A stretch of DNA of 64,000 bases, from positions 1,779,001,049-1,779,065,048 of the forward strand of contig NC_056743.1 in NCBI RefSeq assembly GCF_019279795.1. The letters are read 5' to 3'. The notes beneath the pieces were generated by a model. It did no database searches. It was not told where the DNA came from and saw only the letters and a list, made by a program, of their open reading frames with translations. The translations under genes were made by a program, and so were the position numbers. Positions 11,960-25,472 of the stretch are shown one piece after another; the stretch's first letter is position 1; each line of letters begins with the position of its first letter. Source of the DNA: Protopterus annectens. Lineage: Eukaryota > Chordata > Ceratodontiformes > Protopteridae.

Positions 11960-12229
11960 TCAGGCCTATATCACTTCATTAAACCATCACTTCAATGAAT
12001 GGCATTTCATTCAAAATGCTATTCATCAAATTCCCCTCATGTGGGGGGTGCCTTTGCTAATTATATATGCTAACTCCGAGATCGAACTACAGAGAGAAAG
12101 AGCAAATTTCCCGATCCTCACTTTACCGCAATCTTATTATGAACAGTTTGACTAAAGGCATGTTCAATATAATTGCACTGAAAATGCCATTTGATGAACT
12201 GATTTTTTGATGAACTGATATAGACCTGA
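11960..12229. mobile_element. Fold-back MITE with GC-rich core
   Basis: The terminal inverted repeats are TCAGGCCTATATCACTTCAT at the left and its near-complement ending GATATAGACCTGA at the right, with further inverted similarity to about 60 bases. TCTAT flanks both sides (11955-11959 and 12230-12234) as a likely target duplication. The centre contains GTGGGGGGTGCC and GCTAACTCCGAGATCGAAC, a module shared with other fold-back elements in the window. Confidence 0.7.
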
Positions 12230-12235
12230 TCTATT

Positions 12236-13683
12236 TATAGGTTCATAGGTAGGTACTAGGCTATTGGCCCAAGGGCCTACATAAGCCTAGCCAACAAGGG
12301 TCCATAGTTTACGCCACCCAAGAAAGTTATTTTCCTGTGCCACTGTCCAGCAGAGACACAGAAGTGATCCCCGGGGTGTATTTCCTATTTCCCATCCACT
12401 CATCAAGATTTTTCTTGAAGCGTGCTAATGAAGACCTTTGCTTGACATAGATGGGTAGCTTGTTCCAGAGTATAGGAAGTCTCTGGGACAGGAATCTATC
12501 CCTCCAGCATGTCCTGTTTATTGTGGTGACAAGGTTTAGGTCCCTAGAGCATGTAGCTTGGAGTGATTGGGATTTCTTTAGGTGTAGCATGTCCAACAGC
12601 TCTGCGTTTGACATAGCTTTATATGTTAGGCAGAGATCACCTCGGAGTAGGTGATATGCTACGGAGTAAAGCTGGAATTTTTTGAGGCGGTCAGTGTAGG
12701 GCATTTGTTTGAGGCCATTAATCCTCTTTGTGAGGTACTTCTGTGGCCTTTCCAGCTGCTGCAGATGTCTTGTGAGGAACATTCCAAAAGGGGCGTTGTA
12801 CTCTATAATGGGTCTAATGAGTGACGAGTAGAGGGGAACAATGACCTCTTTTTTCCTGGATGTGAACCCTTTTATGATGAGGTGTGCCATGTAGAAGGAC
12901 TCCCTGACTACTGTGGCGATGTGACTATCAAAGGAGAGACTACTGTCCACCTGGGTCCCAAGGTCTCTTATCACGCATTCAGTGTTAAGTAGATTGCTGC
13001 CTATGTGGTAGTTCATGGGTACAGAGTTTTTACCAAAGGGGATGACACTGCACTTTTTGGCATTGAGCTTGAGGCCATGGCTCTGACACCAGGCATCTGT
13101 CTCAGTGAGGTCCTTCTGTAGGATGTCCACATCATTTGGGGTATTGACTATGGCTCCTAGTTTGTAGACATCTATGAACTTCATTAGCCAGAGGCCTTCT
13201 GTGTTAGCCTGTACTTCAGAGAAGTAGATATCAAACAGGAGAGGTCCAGGATGGAACCCTGTGGTACTCCACTTGTCACTGCTTTGAGGTCAGATTTGGA
13301 GTCTGCAACTTTTACAGTGTGGGTTCTTTCAGTGAGCCAGTTGGCAACCCATCTTGTGAAGTAGGGATTTATACCTAGTTTAGTGAGTTTATCTATAATT
13401 CCAGAATGGGGGATGTTGTCGAAAGCCTTGGCAAGGTGAAGACAGGCTGTGTGAACCACTTTACCCTCATCCACAGCTTTGGTGACTGCCTCAAAGAAGT
13501 CGATCAGGTTCAGGAGGCATGATCTGCCTTTCACAAACCCGAACTGGGTGGGATCCAGAGTTTGGAGGTTACCAATGTCTTTGTTTATGAGTTCCGTGAT
13601 GATACATTCCATGGCCTTGCAGACCAGGCTCGTCAGGCTAATAGGTCGATAGTTCCCGGGATCAGTGGTGGCTCCCCCTTTGT
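12236..13683 (-). mobile_element. CR1-group LINE B, RT and C-terminus, 5'-truncated
   Basis: This relatively young copy is inserted into CR1 G. The minus strand at 13683-13190 gives RT from NYRPISLTSLVCKAMECI through GRSCLLNLIDFFEAV to VTSGVPQGSI. The stretch 13184-12327 is one open frame of 285 residues covering the rest of RT and the C-terminal region (HGLKLNAKKC, IRDLGTQVDSSLSFD, RPIIEYNAPFGMFLTRHLQQ, WMGNRKYTPGI). The active-site aspartates fall in a damaged stretch near 13185. The 3' end is TATAGGTTCATAGGTAGG at 12236. It lacks the endonuclease. Confidence 0.88.
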
Positions 13684-14437
13684 TCCCATTTGCTATCCAT
13701 TGAGTTACACAGGGTTTAGCATTTTTCTGGGAAAGTTTATCTAGAATGGCCAAGTGTGGGAAGGTATCTAATACCTTTACAAGCTCATGATAGGCAGTGT
13801 GCACTAATTTACTGTTGTCCATAGCTTCAGTGACGTTTTTGAAGAAGTCATCCTAATTAAGTAGTCAGGACCAGCTCTTGACAAAGCTAAACTAGGCTGA
13901 ATCGAGAGTCTCTACATCACCAATATCCCTATTTTTAGTTTCATAATGATCCTTTTCATAGCCTTACAGATGAGGATGGTCAGGCTTATGAGTCTGTAAT
14001 TACCCAGTTCTCTGTAGCCCCACCTTTATGCAAGGAAATGTCTGTTACTGTCCTTCATTCAGATGAGACAAAGCCTGTTTTGAGACTAATGTTGAATAGT
14101 TTCTGTACCGTGAGGGACAATTCACATTCCAGGTCAGCTACTAGGCAGCCTGGGATGTAATTCATTCCCACAGATGTAGTGAATGTGTTTGCTAGTGGAT
14201 TGGCTATGCCTCCTGAATGTGACTAATTGATATCATTTACTATTAGCCCTGCATAGTATGCTGGGTATTGTTTCTGATATTTCTTAAATGAGGCTTTGTG
14301 GTTAACTTTTCCCTGGGTGACTATTTTTACCTCACATTTGGGTTTGGTTGATTTAATCAGTATGCAGAGTTTCTTGTTTTGATTAGCAAGAACATTTTTT
14401 GGCTTTTTGAGAGCAATATTTAGTACTGCATACAATG

Positions 14438-14470
<33 letters not shown>

Positions 14471-15435
14471 ATTATAGAGCCTTTGTATAACAGGGTTCCA
14501 CCATAAGAGATTATTTTTGTTGTATTTACTTCTGAAGGGAACATCAATTTATGCAACTATTTATTTGTGCATAGATGTTGGCAGTAAAGGATTCCACATA
14601 AACTGTGGGATAATAAAGGCGGAAGGGGCTTTTGAAGTAGTCAGTTCATCACTCAGTTTTGGTAGGTCAACCTTTGTTTAGTCTCTGAATACTAAGGTAT
14701 TGGTTGATGCTTATGGCTTCAATCTTAAGGTGAATGTGACTGACTTGTGTCTAACTTGACCAGGGAGGCGGGTACAATAGGCAGTGAACAGAGCTGTCTC
14801 ATATTGGTAAGGATCAAGCTGAGGACTTTATCTTCATGGATGGAGTGTAGATTAACTAGTCCAGAGTGTTTGATTTATGAAGTCCAGAAATCTCTGGGAA
14901 TATATATTTGAAGATGTATAAGTCTCCTAGTTGATGATGAGACAGTTGAAATCTCCTAGTGAAATGGTGTTTGTCTTAATACATACCATATCTTTCTAGG
15001 CTGATATATATTGTACTTCTTCAGAATGACACCAGAATCTAAGCCAATTACTGAAGTCAGTTATATTTTGATTGTAAAGTGGCATAATTCTTAGTGATGG
15101 TAGAATACAGCTCAAGGCTAGGTTCATACCTGCCTCACATATAGATTCTGAGAGCTCCATCTTGTCTCTCTTCATATAGGCCACAGAGGTAAGCTTTAAG
15201 TCAATGAATGTGTCATATGTGTACTTGTGGTACAGGGACTTGAGTGTTCATGTGATATGGCAATCCTGACACCAGATAGGCAACTGGTCACGCCCTCCTT
15301 TTTGCACTGCCTGGTGAGTGGTGGATCACAGTGTCTCACTATGGAGTAACCAATGACGAGGATATTGATAAGTGTGGTGGTTTGCCTTATGACTTTTAGA
15401 ACTGAGTCCAACTGCCGATAACACTGTTTTGTCAC
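13684..15435 (-). mobile_element. CR1-group LINE G, 5' part including ORF1 esterase-like segment
   Basis: This is the upstream half of the old CR1. The stretch 13822-13684 is RT (LVHTAYHELVKVLDTFPHL). The region 14100-15000 matches, with decay, the RT-endonuclease linker and endonuclease of CR1 A (for example the stretch ending AGTAAAGGATTC near 14590 and AAATGGTGTTT near 14970). The stretch 15435-15000 encodes pieces of an SGNH-esterase-like ORF1 end (NILVIGYSIVRHCDPPLT; WLRFWCHSEEVQYISA), a domain known in ORF1 of several CR1 LINEs. A parallel segment lies at 40890-41390. A poly-T run lies at about 14437-14458. Confidence 0.65.
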
Positions 15436-17105
<1,670 letters not shown>

Positions 17106-17885
17106 ATAAGTATATGAGTGTTTTAATAAATGCTGATGTGCAGAAACCTTGACATGCATTTTATCAAAATCTGTAGTAAAATAGTGAAACCAAATCAACT
17201 GTAAAATGGAAGAAAAAAAACAGACTCATTTTCCAGTCATTAAAAATACACAGTACAAATGTTTAGACATAGGACCACATTTCAAAAGACTTTTTCTCAG
17301 TGGAAACAAGTTGAAAGTTGTTTTTTTTTTTTTAATCTGGCCCCTAGTGTAAGTCTATTTATAGATTGGCCTTACAACCGAAATAACTTACTTATACTGA
17401 AAGCAAGTCTTTCAGAATCAGGGCAAACTTACAATGAGAGCAAATATTATGGAATCTAGTCCAAAGATAATCTTTAAAGTAGCACTGTTAAGGAAATGAT
17501 TTTTTATAAGGTAATGTGCAAGATTAGAGTCTGGGCCGTAAATATGTTCAGGACAGGTACACATGAGTAAGGTGGAACGTGGGGTGGTTTTGGACAAAAA
17601 CACACCAATACTAATCATACACAACACTTAATCTATTCCTTTATTTACTCCTCAATCTAACCATAACTCACAATTGCTTGCACAAACACCATTACACAAA
17701 AAGCACCAAACATGCACAACACGTTTCCTTTCTCTTGGTGTTATTCTAACCAAGCCATGTGAAAACTTGTATGTGCACTCTTACCTCCACTTAATTTTAG
17801 TGTGTGTGGACATTTCCTCATTAAAAGCAGCATTCAGTGCTGCTTTTCAATTACACCTGCATTCAACTACTAGCAAATATTCTCC
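17106..17885. other. No recognisable gene
   Basis: Nothing beyond short accidental frames and a T11-12 run near 17322 was seen. Confidence 0.4.
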
Positions 17886-18095
<210 letters not shown>

Positions 18096-18208
18096 CAAAA
18101 TCCCATCTCATTAAATGAAAGCATATCAGAAAAGTGTTTTCCAACCTCCTCCATGGTACAAAATACTATAGATATTTGAAACAAACATCAGACGCTTGGA
18201 TATGCCAT

Positions 18209-18210
<2 letters not shown>

Positions 18211-18285
<75 letters not shown>
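18211..18285. repeat. (CA)n microsatellite
   Basis: An uninterrupted CA array of about 75 bases. The following 100 bases remain TG-rich. Confidence 0.95.
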
Positions 18286-18429
18286 ATGTTAAGTATATAT
18301 ACAAATAAAGATCTCTGTATGTGTGTCTGTATTTGTGTGCGTGTGTTTGTGTGTATGTGTGTGTGTGAATATGTGTCTCCCGAATGTTACATTTGTTTGT
18401 TTTGGTTTAGTACAATATTTTGCTAAGTA

Positions 18430-18660
18430 TTAATTATACTTATAAAATGAGCTTGGAGAATTAGTGATCTCCATTAGATAATGAGTGATCAAAATGGATG
18501 ACTTAATACAGGAACAGTGCATTAACACCCATGTAGACGGACAATTTGCCTTATTCATAATGTGCCATCTGACTCTGTCATATGTTTTCTCTGCATCAAG
18601 ACTCAGTAATAGGAATGCTTGTTTTATATACTCCACTTCCTTTTAGGTCATCATTGTTCT
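18430..18660 (-). mobile_element. L1-type LINE fragment (RT)
   Basis: A minus-strand frame reads LLLSLDAEKTYDRVRWHIM, matching the L1 RT segment normally seen as LSLDAEKAFDRV.W with its first catalytic aspartate. Only this short piece could be recognised. The flanks (18290-18430 and 18660-19010) gave nothing assignable. Confidence 0.65.
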
Positions 18661-19009
18661 TTAAGAACTTCATTTTTGATGTTTTAGACCAGGTGATTTT
18701 GGATGACAGAGGAAGGGACTTTAATAGTCTTTTGATGGGGGATGTAAGTTTTAATGGCAGCTTAATTTGCAGTCTGAATAAACATTTAAGTTTAAATGGC
18801 ATACTGAACTTAAGATTTTTAAAATAAAATCATCTCCCCAAGTTCCCAGGCATTATTGTCACTTGTCTATTATTTATTTAAATTTTAAAACAGTTGATTG
18901 CATTAATAAGTCCCTCACCCCCTCCCGTTTAAAGGGGGCAGAATTTACATCAGCCTACCACCAGATGGTAGTAGAAAACAGGGGAATCACTCTTACATTA
19001 TTTTAATTA

Positions 19010-20108
19010 CTTACTGACAGAACCCACACTATAAAAGTAGCTGACTCCAAATCCAGCTCCAGACAAGTGGAGTACCTCAGGGTTCAGTCCTGGGACTGCT
19101 CTTGTTTGCCATCTACTTCTCTGAAGTACAGGCCAACAGTAAGGGACTCTGGCTAACAAAGTTCGCAAATGACTGCAAACTTGGAGCCATTATTGAATCC
19201 CCAAATGTGGATACTCTACGAAAGGGCCTTACAGAAACAGATACTTGGTGCCAGAGCCATGGGCTCAAGCTCAATGCCAAGAAATGTATAGTTATCCCCT
19301 TTGGGAAAAAAACATATACCAGTGAACTACCAGATAGGTGGCAGTACACCCTACACCGAAAGTGTGATGAAACATAGGGACACAGGTGAACAGTGGTCTC
19401 ACCTTCGATACCCACATCGCTACAACAGTCAGGAAATCCTTCTATGTGGCACACCTCATTACTAAGGGCTTTTCATCCAGAAAAAAGGAGGTCATTGCCC
19501 CACTGTACTCATCCCTCATTAGACCCATTACAGAATACAATGCCCCATTTGGTATGTACCTCTCAAGACATGTGCAACAATGGGAAAGGCCGCAGAAATA
19601 CCTCACTAAAAGAATCACTGGTCTAAAGCAGATGCTCTATGCTGGCCACCTTAAAAAACTCCAGCTATACTCTTGTCGCATATCGTCTCCTCAGAGACGA
19701 TCTCTGCTTAACATACAAGGCCATGTCAAACTCAGAGCTGTTGGACATGCTACACTTAAAGAAATCCCAATCCGTCAGAGCCACATACTCCAAGGATCTA
19801 AACCTTGTCATCACAATAAATAAAACATGCTGGAGGGATAGGTTCCTGACACAGAGATTACGCAGGCTCTGGAATAGACTGCCCATACATGTCAAGCAGA
19901 GTGCCTCTTTGGCCCTCTTCAAAAGGAATCTTGATGATTGGATGGGAGAAATTAAATTCACCCTGGGGATCACGTCAGTCGCCCTGCTAGATGGGTCCAG
20001 GGAAGCAAATAGTGTGGGAAGAAATAGCCAGGGAATTGTTATGGCTACGCTTGTATAGGCCCCAGGGCCGATAGCCTAGTACCAACCTATGAACCTATGA
20101 ACCTATGA
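19010..20108 (+). mobile_element. CR1-group LINE C, 3' half
   Basis: This plus-strand copy begins within RT and reaches the element's natural 3' end. The first frame has IYFSEVQANSKGLWLTKFANDCKL, where the active box is FAND rather than FADD, and HGLKLNAKKCIVIPFGKK. Later frames cover SSLIRPITEYNAPFGMYL and LLDMLHLKKSQSVRATYSKD. At least two frame changes (around 19380 and 19650) and a small deletion break it. The 3' end is the repeated ACCTATGAACCTATGAACCT at about 20085-20108. CR1 D follows directly. Confidence 0.85.
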
Positions 20109-21506
20109 CAATAGAGGCACGACTACTGAATCCTACACAAATGCACTTTATAATCATTTACACGAGTGCATGGATCATGTTATCCCTAACAGAACCAAGA
20201 TGCTATCCTCCAAAAAAAAGAAGCCAATCTGGTGGTCCCCTGCCATAAACAAACTCTACAACAGAAGAAAGAAACTGCTGCAAAAAAAGAGTAAAATCCC
20301 ATGATTGGAGGTACTCCCTGATCAGCCTCAGTAGGAAGCTGAGATCCCTCATAAAATCCTCCAAAGCTAGTTATGAAAACAAAATCACCACTGTTTCTAA
20401 AGACAACCACAAAGCATTCTATAGCTATGTCAAGAATCTTGATGGCAACACTCAGATCTGCTCTGAGTTACAGCACAATGGCACTAAATATACAGAACCA
20501 ACTGATATTGCCAACATCCTGGGAGATAGGTTAGTGCTAACTTTATCCCCCTCTCACCAGATAAAAAGCCCATCTCTGTACCGGAAGAATGCAAAGTTCC
20601 TGTAATTACGGCGGCACAGGTAAAACATTCTCCAAAGCCAAGAGCACAGCATCCATGGGACCTGACAGCATCCCAAGCTGCGTTCTCCATGAACTACAGA
20701 ACAAACTGGCAACCCACTTAAGTACCATGTTCAGTCATAGCCTCACCTCAGGCTTTGTGCCCACTGAATGGTGCACAGCAACGGTTATCCCACTCCACAA
20801 AGGGGGATCCACCACAGAACTCAGGAACTACCGCCCCATTAGCCTAATGAGCCTGGTCTGCAAGGCCATGGAATATATCATCATGTTACTTATAAACAAA
20901 GACATTGGTAATCTCCAAACTCTGGACCCCACCCAGTTCGGGTTTGTAAAAGACAGATCATGTCTCCTAAACCTGATAGACTTCTTTGAAGCAGTCACCA
21001 AAGCCGTAGATGAGGGTAAGGTGGTTCACACAGCCTATCTAGACACCTTTTGACACCATCACCCACTCTGGAATTATAGATAAACTCACTAAACTAGGTA
21101 TAAATCCCTATGTCACAAGATGGGTTGCCAACTGACTCACTGACAGAATCCACACTGTGAAAGTAGCAGACTCCAAATACGACTTCAGACCAGTGACAAG
21201 TGGAGTACCACAGGGTTCAGTCCTGGGTCCTCTCCTGTTTGGTATCTACTTCTCTGAAGTACGGGCTAACACAGAAGGTCTTTGGCTAATGAAGTTTGCA
21301 GATGACTGCAAACTAGGAGCCATAATTGAAACTCCTAACGATGTGAACATCCTACAAAAGGGCCTCAATGAGATAGATGCCTGGTGTCAAAGCCATGGCC
21401 GCAAGCTCAATGCCAAAAAGTGCATTGTCATCCCTTTTGGGAAAAACTCTGTACCCATGAACTACCACATAGGTGGTAGTCTTCTTAACACCAAAAGTGT
21501 TTTATG
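20109..21506 (+). mobile_element. CR1-group LINE D, internal fragment
   Basis: This fragment runs from the endonuclease-RT linker to the RT thumb. Recognisable pieces are STASMGPDSIPSCVLHELQ, NYRPISLMSLVCKAMEYI, QFGFVKDRSCLLNLIDFFEA, VTSGVPQGSVLGPLLFGIYF and the intact active box KFADDCKLGAI. Frame breaks near 20610, 21050 and 21135 disable it. Its 5' end abuts the 3' end of CR1 C. Its 3' end stops within the RT thumb at about 21506, where Harbinger-like sequence starts, so the family's 3' tail is missing. Confidence 0.85.
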
Positions 21507-21507
21507 A

Positions 21508-22424
21508 TAGGTCAAAGCTATGTGCCAGCCACTGCCTCTTTGTCAGTTCCATGGCATGCTGCACCTGCCTCTATCTAGAACATTCATCCCAGACAGCAGG
21601 GTACTACACTGACTCTGCATCTGGTTCACCGTCCACTTCCTGATGTGCTGAGTGTTGTTTCTCCTGCATATGGCCTCCCTGATCCAGATGCCTTTTCATT
21701 ATCATGTTGTGCAACATTCAACACACTGACAATACCTTAGCACAGGTGCCAGGGTCATTGTGCCAGGTACCACCAGGAAGTGAAAGAATGTCTTCAGTAG
21801 CCTAAATACATACTATGTGATAACTTCTGTTCATGATAGGGCATGCTAGAATCCATTATCTGTCACAGCCACAGGATGTCAGGTGGATGTCATCAACCAG
21901 GGTTACAGGGATATCAGGCATTGGCAATAAGATGTTTCTGGGAAAAGTCACCCCTCACAAACCATTGAATGAGGCCATATGTGTGCCATATGAAAGAATC
22001 ATGGCAACTTCCTGGGTGGCCTGCATCCCACAAGGATTACAGACCACTGTTGCAGTTGATGGACTGATACCTGTTACAATTCATATTGATTCTTCCCAGT
22101 TCACCTGGGTGCACTCTGGCCTCCAGCACCTCAGAGAAATGAACTATATCATTGAAATCTTGCATGGTGGTGGCTCTTTAGTTTATGGAAACCATATATG
22201 CTCCTCCACATATTGGGATGTTGGGAGGGTGGCCTAATGGTTAAGGTGTTTGCCTTACAAGCACAAGGTGCAGGGTTTGAGTCTCACAAGGGATAATTGG
22301 CTAGGCTTAAAATGGCTCTAAGGGCAGTTAGCTTACTACTAATCTATAATCTATGTCTCCTGTTGATCTCTGAAAGGTCCCTGCAGCTAGTATACATAAA
22401 GCTATATAGACCTTAGTATAGTTT
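21508..22424 (-). pseudogene. Harbinger-type transposase relic X
   Basis: Read right to left, the clearest part is about 21790-21540. It encodes LPGGTWHNDPGTCAKVLSVC, then MLHNMIMKRHLDQGG and an acidic or polar tail, matching the end of PIF/Harbinger transposases (HARBI1-like: ...LQYSP...A...LHN). The stretch 22360-22424 aligns with the unit sequence at 24215-24280, supporting the same family. A SINE lies inside it at 22223-22355, and the upstream part is cut where the receptor duplication unit begins at 22424. The 134-residue plus-strand frame at 21833-22237 is probably a shadow. It is degenerate and not expressible as a transposase. Confidence 0.6.
22223..22355 (+). mobile_element. tRNA-derived SINE with CR1-like tail
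   Basis: The head has polymerase III boxes: an A-box-like TGGCCTAATGGTTAAGG and a B box GGGTTTGAGTCTC. The tail GGCTAGGCTTA...GGGCAGTTAGCTTACTACTA ends in CTATAATCTATG. It resembles the 3' end of the CR1 copies (GGCTAGGCTTA...AGCCTAGTACCTACCTATG, read from CR1 B). The same family occurs at 23970, 38000 and probably 58344. Confidence 0.82.
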
Positions 22425-23199
22425 GAGATAAGTAGTCCGTGATTCCTATAAGTCTGCATACAGGACCGATACATGACTACCAACTACAGAGTGGTGTCCT
22501 CTGTATACTATGTCAGTGTTATGATGAAAGACATTAAATACAATATGTTAGTCTCATGAAGGACATTAAATATAATATGATGCTGTCAGGAAGGATATTA
22601 GATATTAAGCATGTCTGGATGATACAGGAGCCAGAAGGTGACAATGTACACCACCATTGCTTGTATTGGCAATAACAGTCTGCTCTATACACATTCACTA
22701 AAGAAGCAGTCCATAACATATTTTGTCAATTCTCCTGTATGTACAGCATGTTTTCACAGAGATCCTTAACACTGGTGATCACATATCACAGCACATTCTT
22801 TACACATTTCAGAATCACTCCTCCATCTTTATTGTTTATTTACATATGCAGAGCCCCTCATTTTAATACTGTTGCTCATTGCTATGATATAATACCACCA
22901 TCAGAGTGTACTTTGATCAGATATGCTCCTTGGCATTTATATCATACCTGAACAGGTATCAGAGAGGACCAAAGGGTAACGTCTATAAACAATAGTATGA
23001 TTACCTCTTATACAGTAAAATAATTAGTCAAAGATAAGAGAAACTGTCTCATGAACACTGACAGCAGAGCATAGCCCACACAGCAAAGCCCACACATATC
23101 TCAGTATGCATCAATTATACTCTATGTGTGTTTTACAAAAAAGGAAATACTAATCTGAATGTCAAGGCCCATAGTTCTGGACTAGATGTCGCCTCTTTT

Positions 23200-24420
23200 G
23201 CAGTGAAGCCATATATCATGCCATAGACTGTCACATGGAGTCCCTTATTACTGCTGCATTTTGGACATCATTAGTCTTAGTAGGACTGGAACTGGGAGCT
23301 GCAGTGACAGGATGGACCACTTTGCCACCAGACTGGCACATGATCATAAAGTGCTGAATGTAACATGCAGTAAACATCCTGCATGCAGTAACTGGATCAA
23401 ACTGAAGGACACCCCAGACCCATCCAGGCATCTGAATCTGTGTTTCAACATTTTAAAGACAGTGACAGTTGGGGTCTGGTGCAGGGACAGGGCTGTATTA
23501 AACGTATCTTCTACTGTCCCATTTGGATTGCTCCCTGGTGTCATGGAAAAAAAGAGAAAAAAGTTGAGAGACAAAATAAGGAAACAGTGGTTTAGTATTA
23601 TGCAATACATTTTACCATGAATAACTGCTGAAATGATAACAAAGAAAATACAGTTACCAAAAAGATGACCATTGGGCATGCTACCATTCAGGAAGATATG
23701 GTAGAGTGAACTAGTGTACCTGATATGGGAGTTCTGTACATTGCCAGGATGCTGGCCAGACACATTGGTGATGCACCACCATACATCATAAACTATTTGG
23801 CAGTTAATAGAATGGTAGCCCTTCCTATTGTGGTACCATTACCCCCATGAACCAGATTGGGCCCTAATTACAAAATGGGGCAATCTATCACACCAACCAC
23901 CTCAGGAAAATGTGCCACCTCATAAAAACTACTTATGGTTCAGGCTGAGTCTTGAGGTGACATGGAAATGGGGTTAGGAGGGTGTCTTAATAGCTAAGGT
24001 GTTTGCCTTACAAACACAAGGTGCAGGGTTTGAGTCTCACAAGGGTAATTGGCTAGGCTTAAAATGGCTTGCAAGGGCAGTTAGCTTAATACTAAACTAA
24101 ACTAAACTATGAACCTAAATAGATGTATTGATCCACATGTGCCAACAGTGTATCCAGAAACTGCTGAAGTATCTTCAAGGCAGAAGCAGGGAAATACCCA
24201 ACATGTCCCCAGTCTGTCTCTGGAAGGTCTTTGTAGCAAGTATGGTGAGGTTCATACATACATTAGTATACACAGGTAGAGGAAGGCCAATACTCTCCTC
24301 AGTGACTCTTTGGGGGACATACATTCTCACTAATCCCATTATAATATCCCTGTCTGCTCTGACTCTGTGAAGTATCTCCTGATTGTTAAAATTATGATGA
24401 GTCATTCACTGCCTATATCT
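23200..24420 (-). pseudogene. Harbinger-type transposase relic Y1
   Basis: Minus-strand frames cover most of a PIF/Harbinger DDE transposase, in order. The N-terminal region is LPVYTNVCMNLTILATKTFQ then RQTGDMLGIS (24405-24175). The catalytic-core region is WCITNVSGQHPGNVQ, then SSLYHIFLNGSMPNGHLFG (about 23790-23660). The C-terminal region is LKHRFRCLDGSG, then LQFDPVTACRMFTAC (about 23440-23300). The pieces lie in different frames and the catalytic segment is damaged, so it is dead. A SINE splits it at 23970-24120. It was copied with the receptor in the first tandem duplication. Confidence 0.8.
23970..24120 (+). mobile_element. tRNA-CR1 SINE, insertion specific to unit 1
   Basis: Same family as 22223-22355, with A box (GTCTTAATAGCTAAGG) and B box (GGGTTTGAGTCTC), and tail ending AACTATGAACCTAAAT. 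Unit 2 has the empty site at 27017/27018 (CATGGAAAT directly followed by AGATGTATTG). The insert is 151 bases including a short duplicated AAAT. It therefore arrived after the first duplication. Confidence 0.9.
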
Positions 24421-25010
24421 CTGCCTACTTGGCCGTTGAGCACTGCTGGTTGCAAATGGTCTTGACTCAATCAAGACAAGCAGCTCAGACTGGAAAACAT
24501 CAATGCTAGAAGTAAGGGAAAGCATCTTTTTATGATTGCAAAGTGAATAGAAAGGGTGTGATACTGCCTTTTATAAAGAATATGCACTTGCAACAGATAT
24601 AAGTCAAATTATGACTATGAATCACAAACAGGTAAAAAGGGGCTCATTAGCATATGCCAGATGACATCATCTTTAATTGCCATTTCATTATGTCTTCATT
24701 AACTTAAGTATATTTGTGGCCAGCACGTGTTGGCATAAATAGGCGCTGTGAATCACTCCCTTGCTGTGCTTATTTACCAAGTTCCCTGATGGTCTTTACA
24801 TATTCCCATGATGAGTTTGAACACCAGCCTAGGTGTCAACCACATCTGTAACATTTGGTCTCTTCACTATAATGAGCTTCCTATGTCTTCCCTAGAAAGG
24901 GATGTTTCTAGCACTCCTAATATAACTACACTGCCAAGCAGGTAAGACACAAAGGCAGAAGTTGGTGCACTTAAAATGTGGATCTGAATCGTAAACACGA
25001 TACTTGCTCT

Positions 25011-25452
25011 TTAGTAATTCAGTACATTCTTTTTTATAGTTTTCAGTAAACTGATTCTAATTTCTTTAGTTTTCACACAGTAAATTATAGGATTCATTAA
25101 CGGAGGAAAAATATTTTGGAAAATTCCTGAAATGACAGCAACGTTGACTGAGCTGTTTCTGATGTATGAAGAAATGAGTACGCCACCTGCACCAAAAAGG
25201 AAAAGAGCAATGACAATCAGGTGACTCACACAGGTTGAGAATGCCTTCTGACGTCCATCTTTAGACGCAACTTTGTTAACAGCTATTAGGATCTTCAGAT
25301 AAGTGAGGAAAAAGAAACACATTGCAGAAGAAATAATTAACATAGCAAAAGCCACTGTAAATACAGAGTATGCACTTACATCTGTACATGATAACTTTAT
25401 TATTAACATATGCTCACAATAATAGCTAAAAATTTCATTCAGTCCACAGAAT
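25011..25452 (-). pseudogene. Olfactory receptor pseudogene (5'-truncated)
   Basis: This is the C-terminal 147 or so residues of the same receptor as the two intact genes, from the second extracellular loop (CGLNEIFSYYCEH) through transmembrane helices 5-7 to the natural stop after NVLNY. Over residues 185-316 of the intact protein I see one difference, isoleucine 217 to phenylalanine. Everything upstream is gone because the duplication breakpoint falls within the coding sequence. It lacks a start, a promoter and helices 1-4, so it cannot make a receptor. The frame has stayed open, which fits a recent truncation. Confidence 0.93.
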
Positions 25453-25472
25453 AATTGTATTATTAAAAATAG

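Larger units (their letters stand above)
22424..25452. repeat. Tandem duplication unit 1 (Harbinger relic + truncated receptor)
   Basis: Closely matches 25473-28350, base by base apart from scattered changes and a 151-base SINE present only here. It starts at GAGATAAGTAGTCCG and ends inside the receptor coding region at CCACAGAAT. About 20 bases of unmatched sequence (25453-25472) separate it from unit 2. Confidence 0.92.

Noticed and set aside
21833-22237. 134-residue plus-strand frame as a possible host protein
   Set aside because: It lies opposite Harbinger transposase-like sequence and runs into a SINE at its 3' end. Nothing supports it as a gene.
22223-22355. Functional tRNA gene
   Set aside because: It has A and B boxes, but the cloverleaf does not fit and a LINE-derived tail follows. 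It is a SINE.
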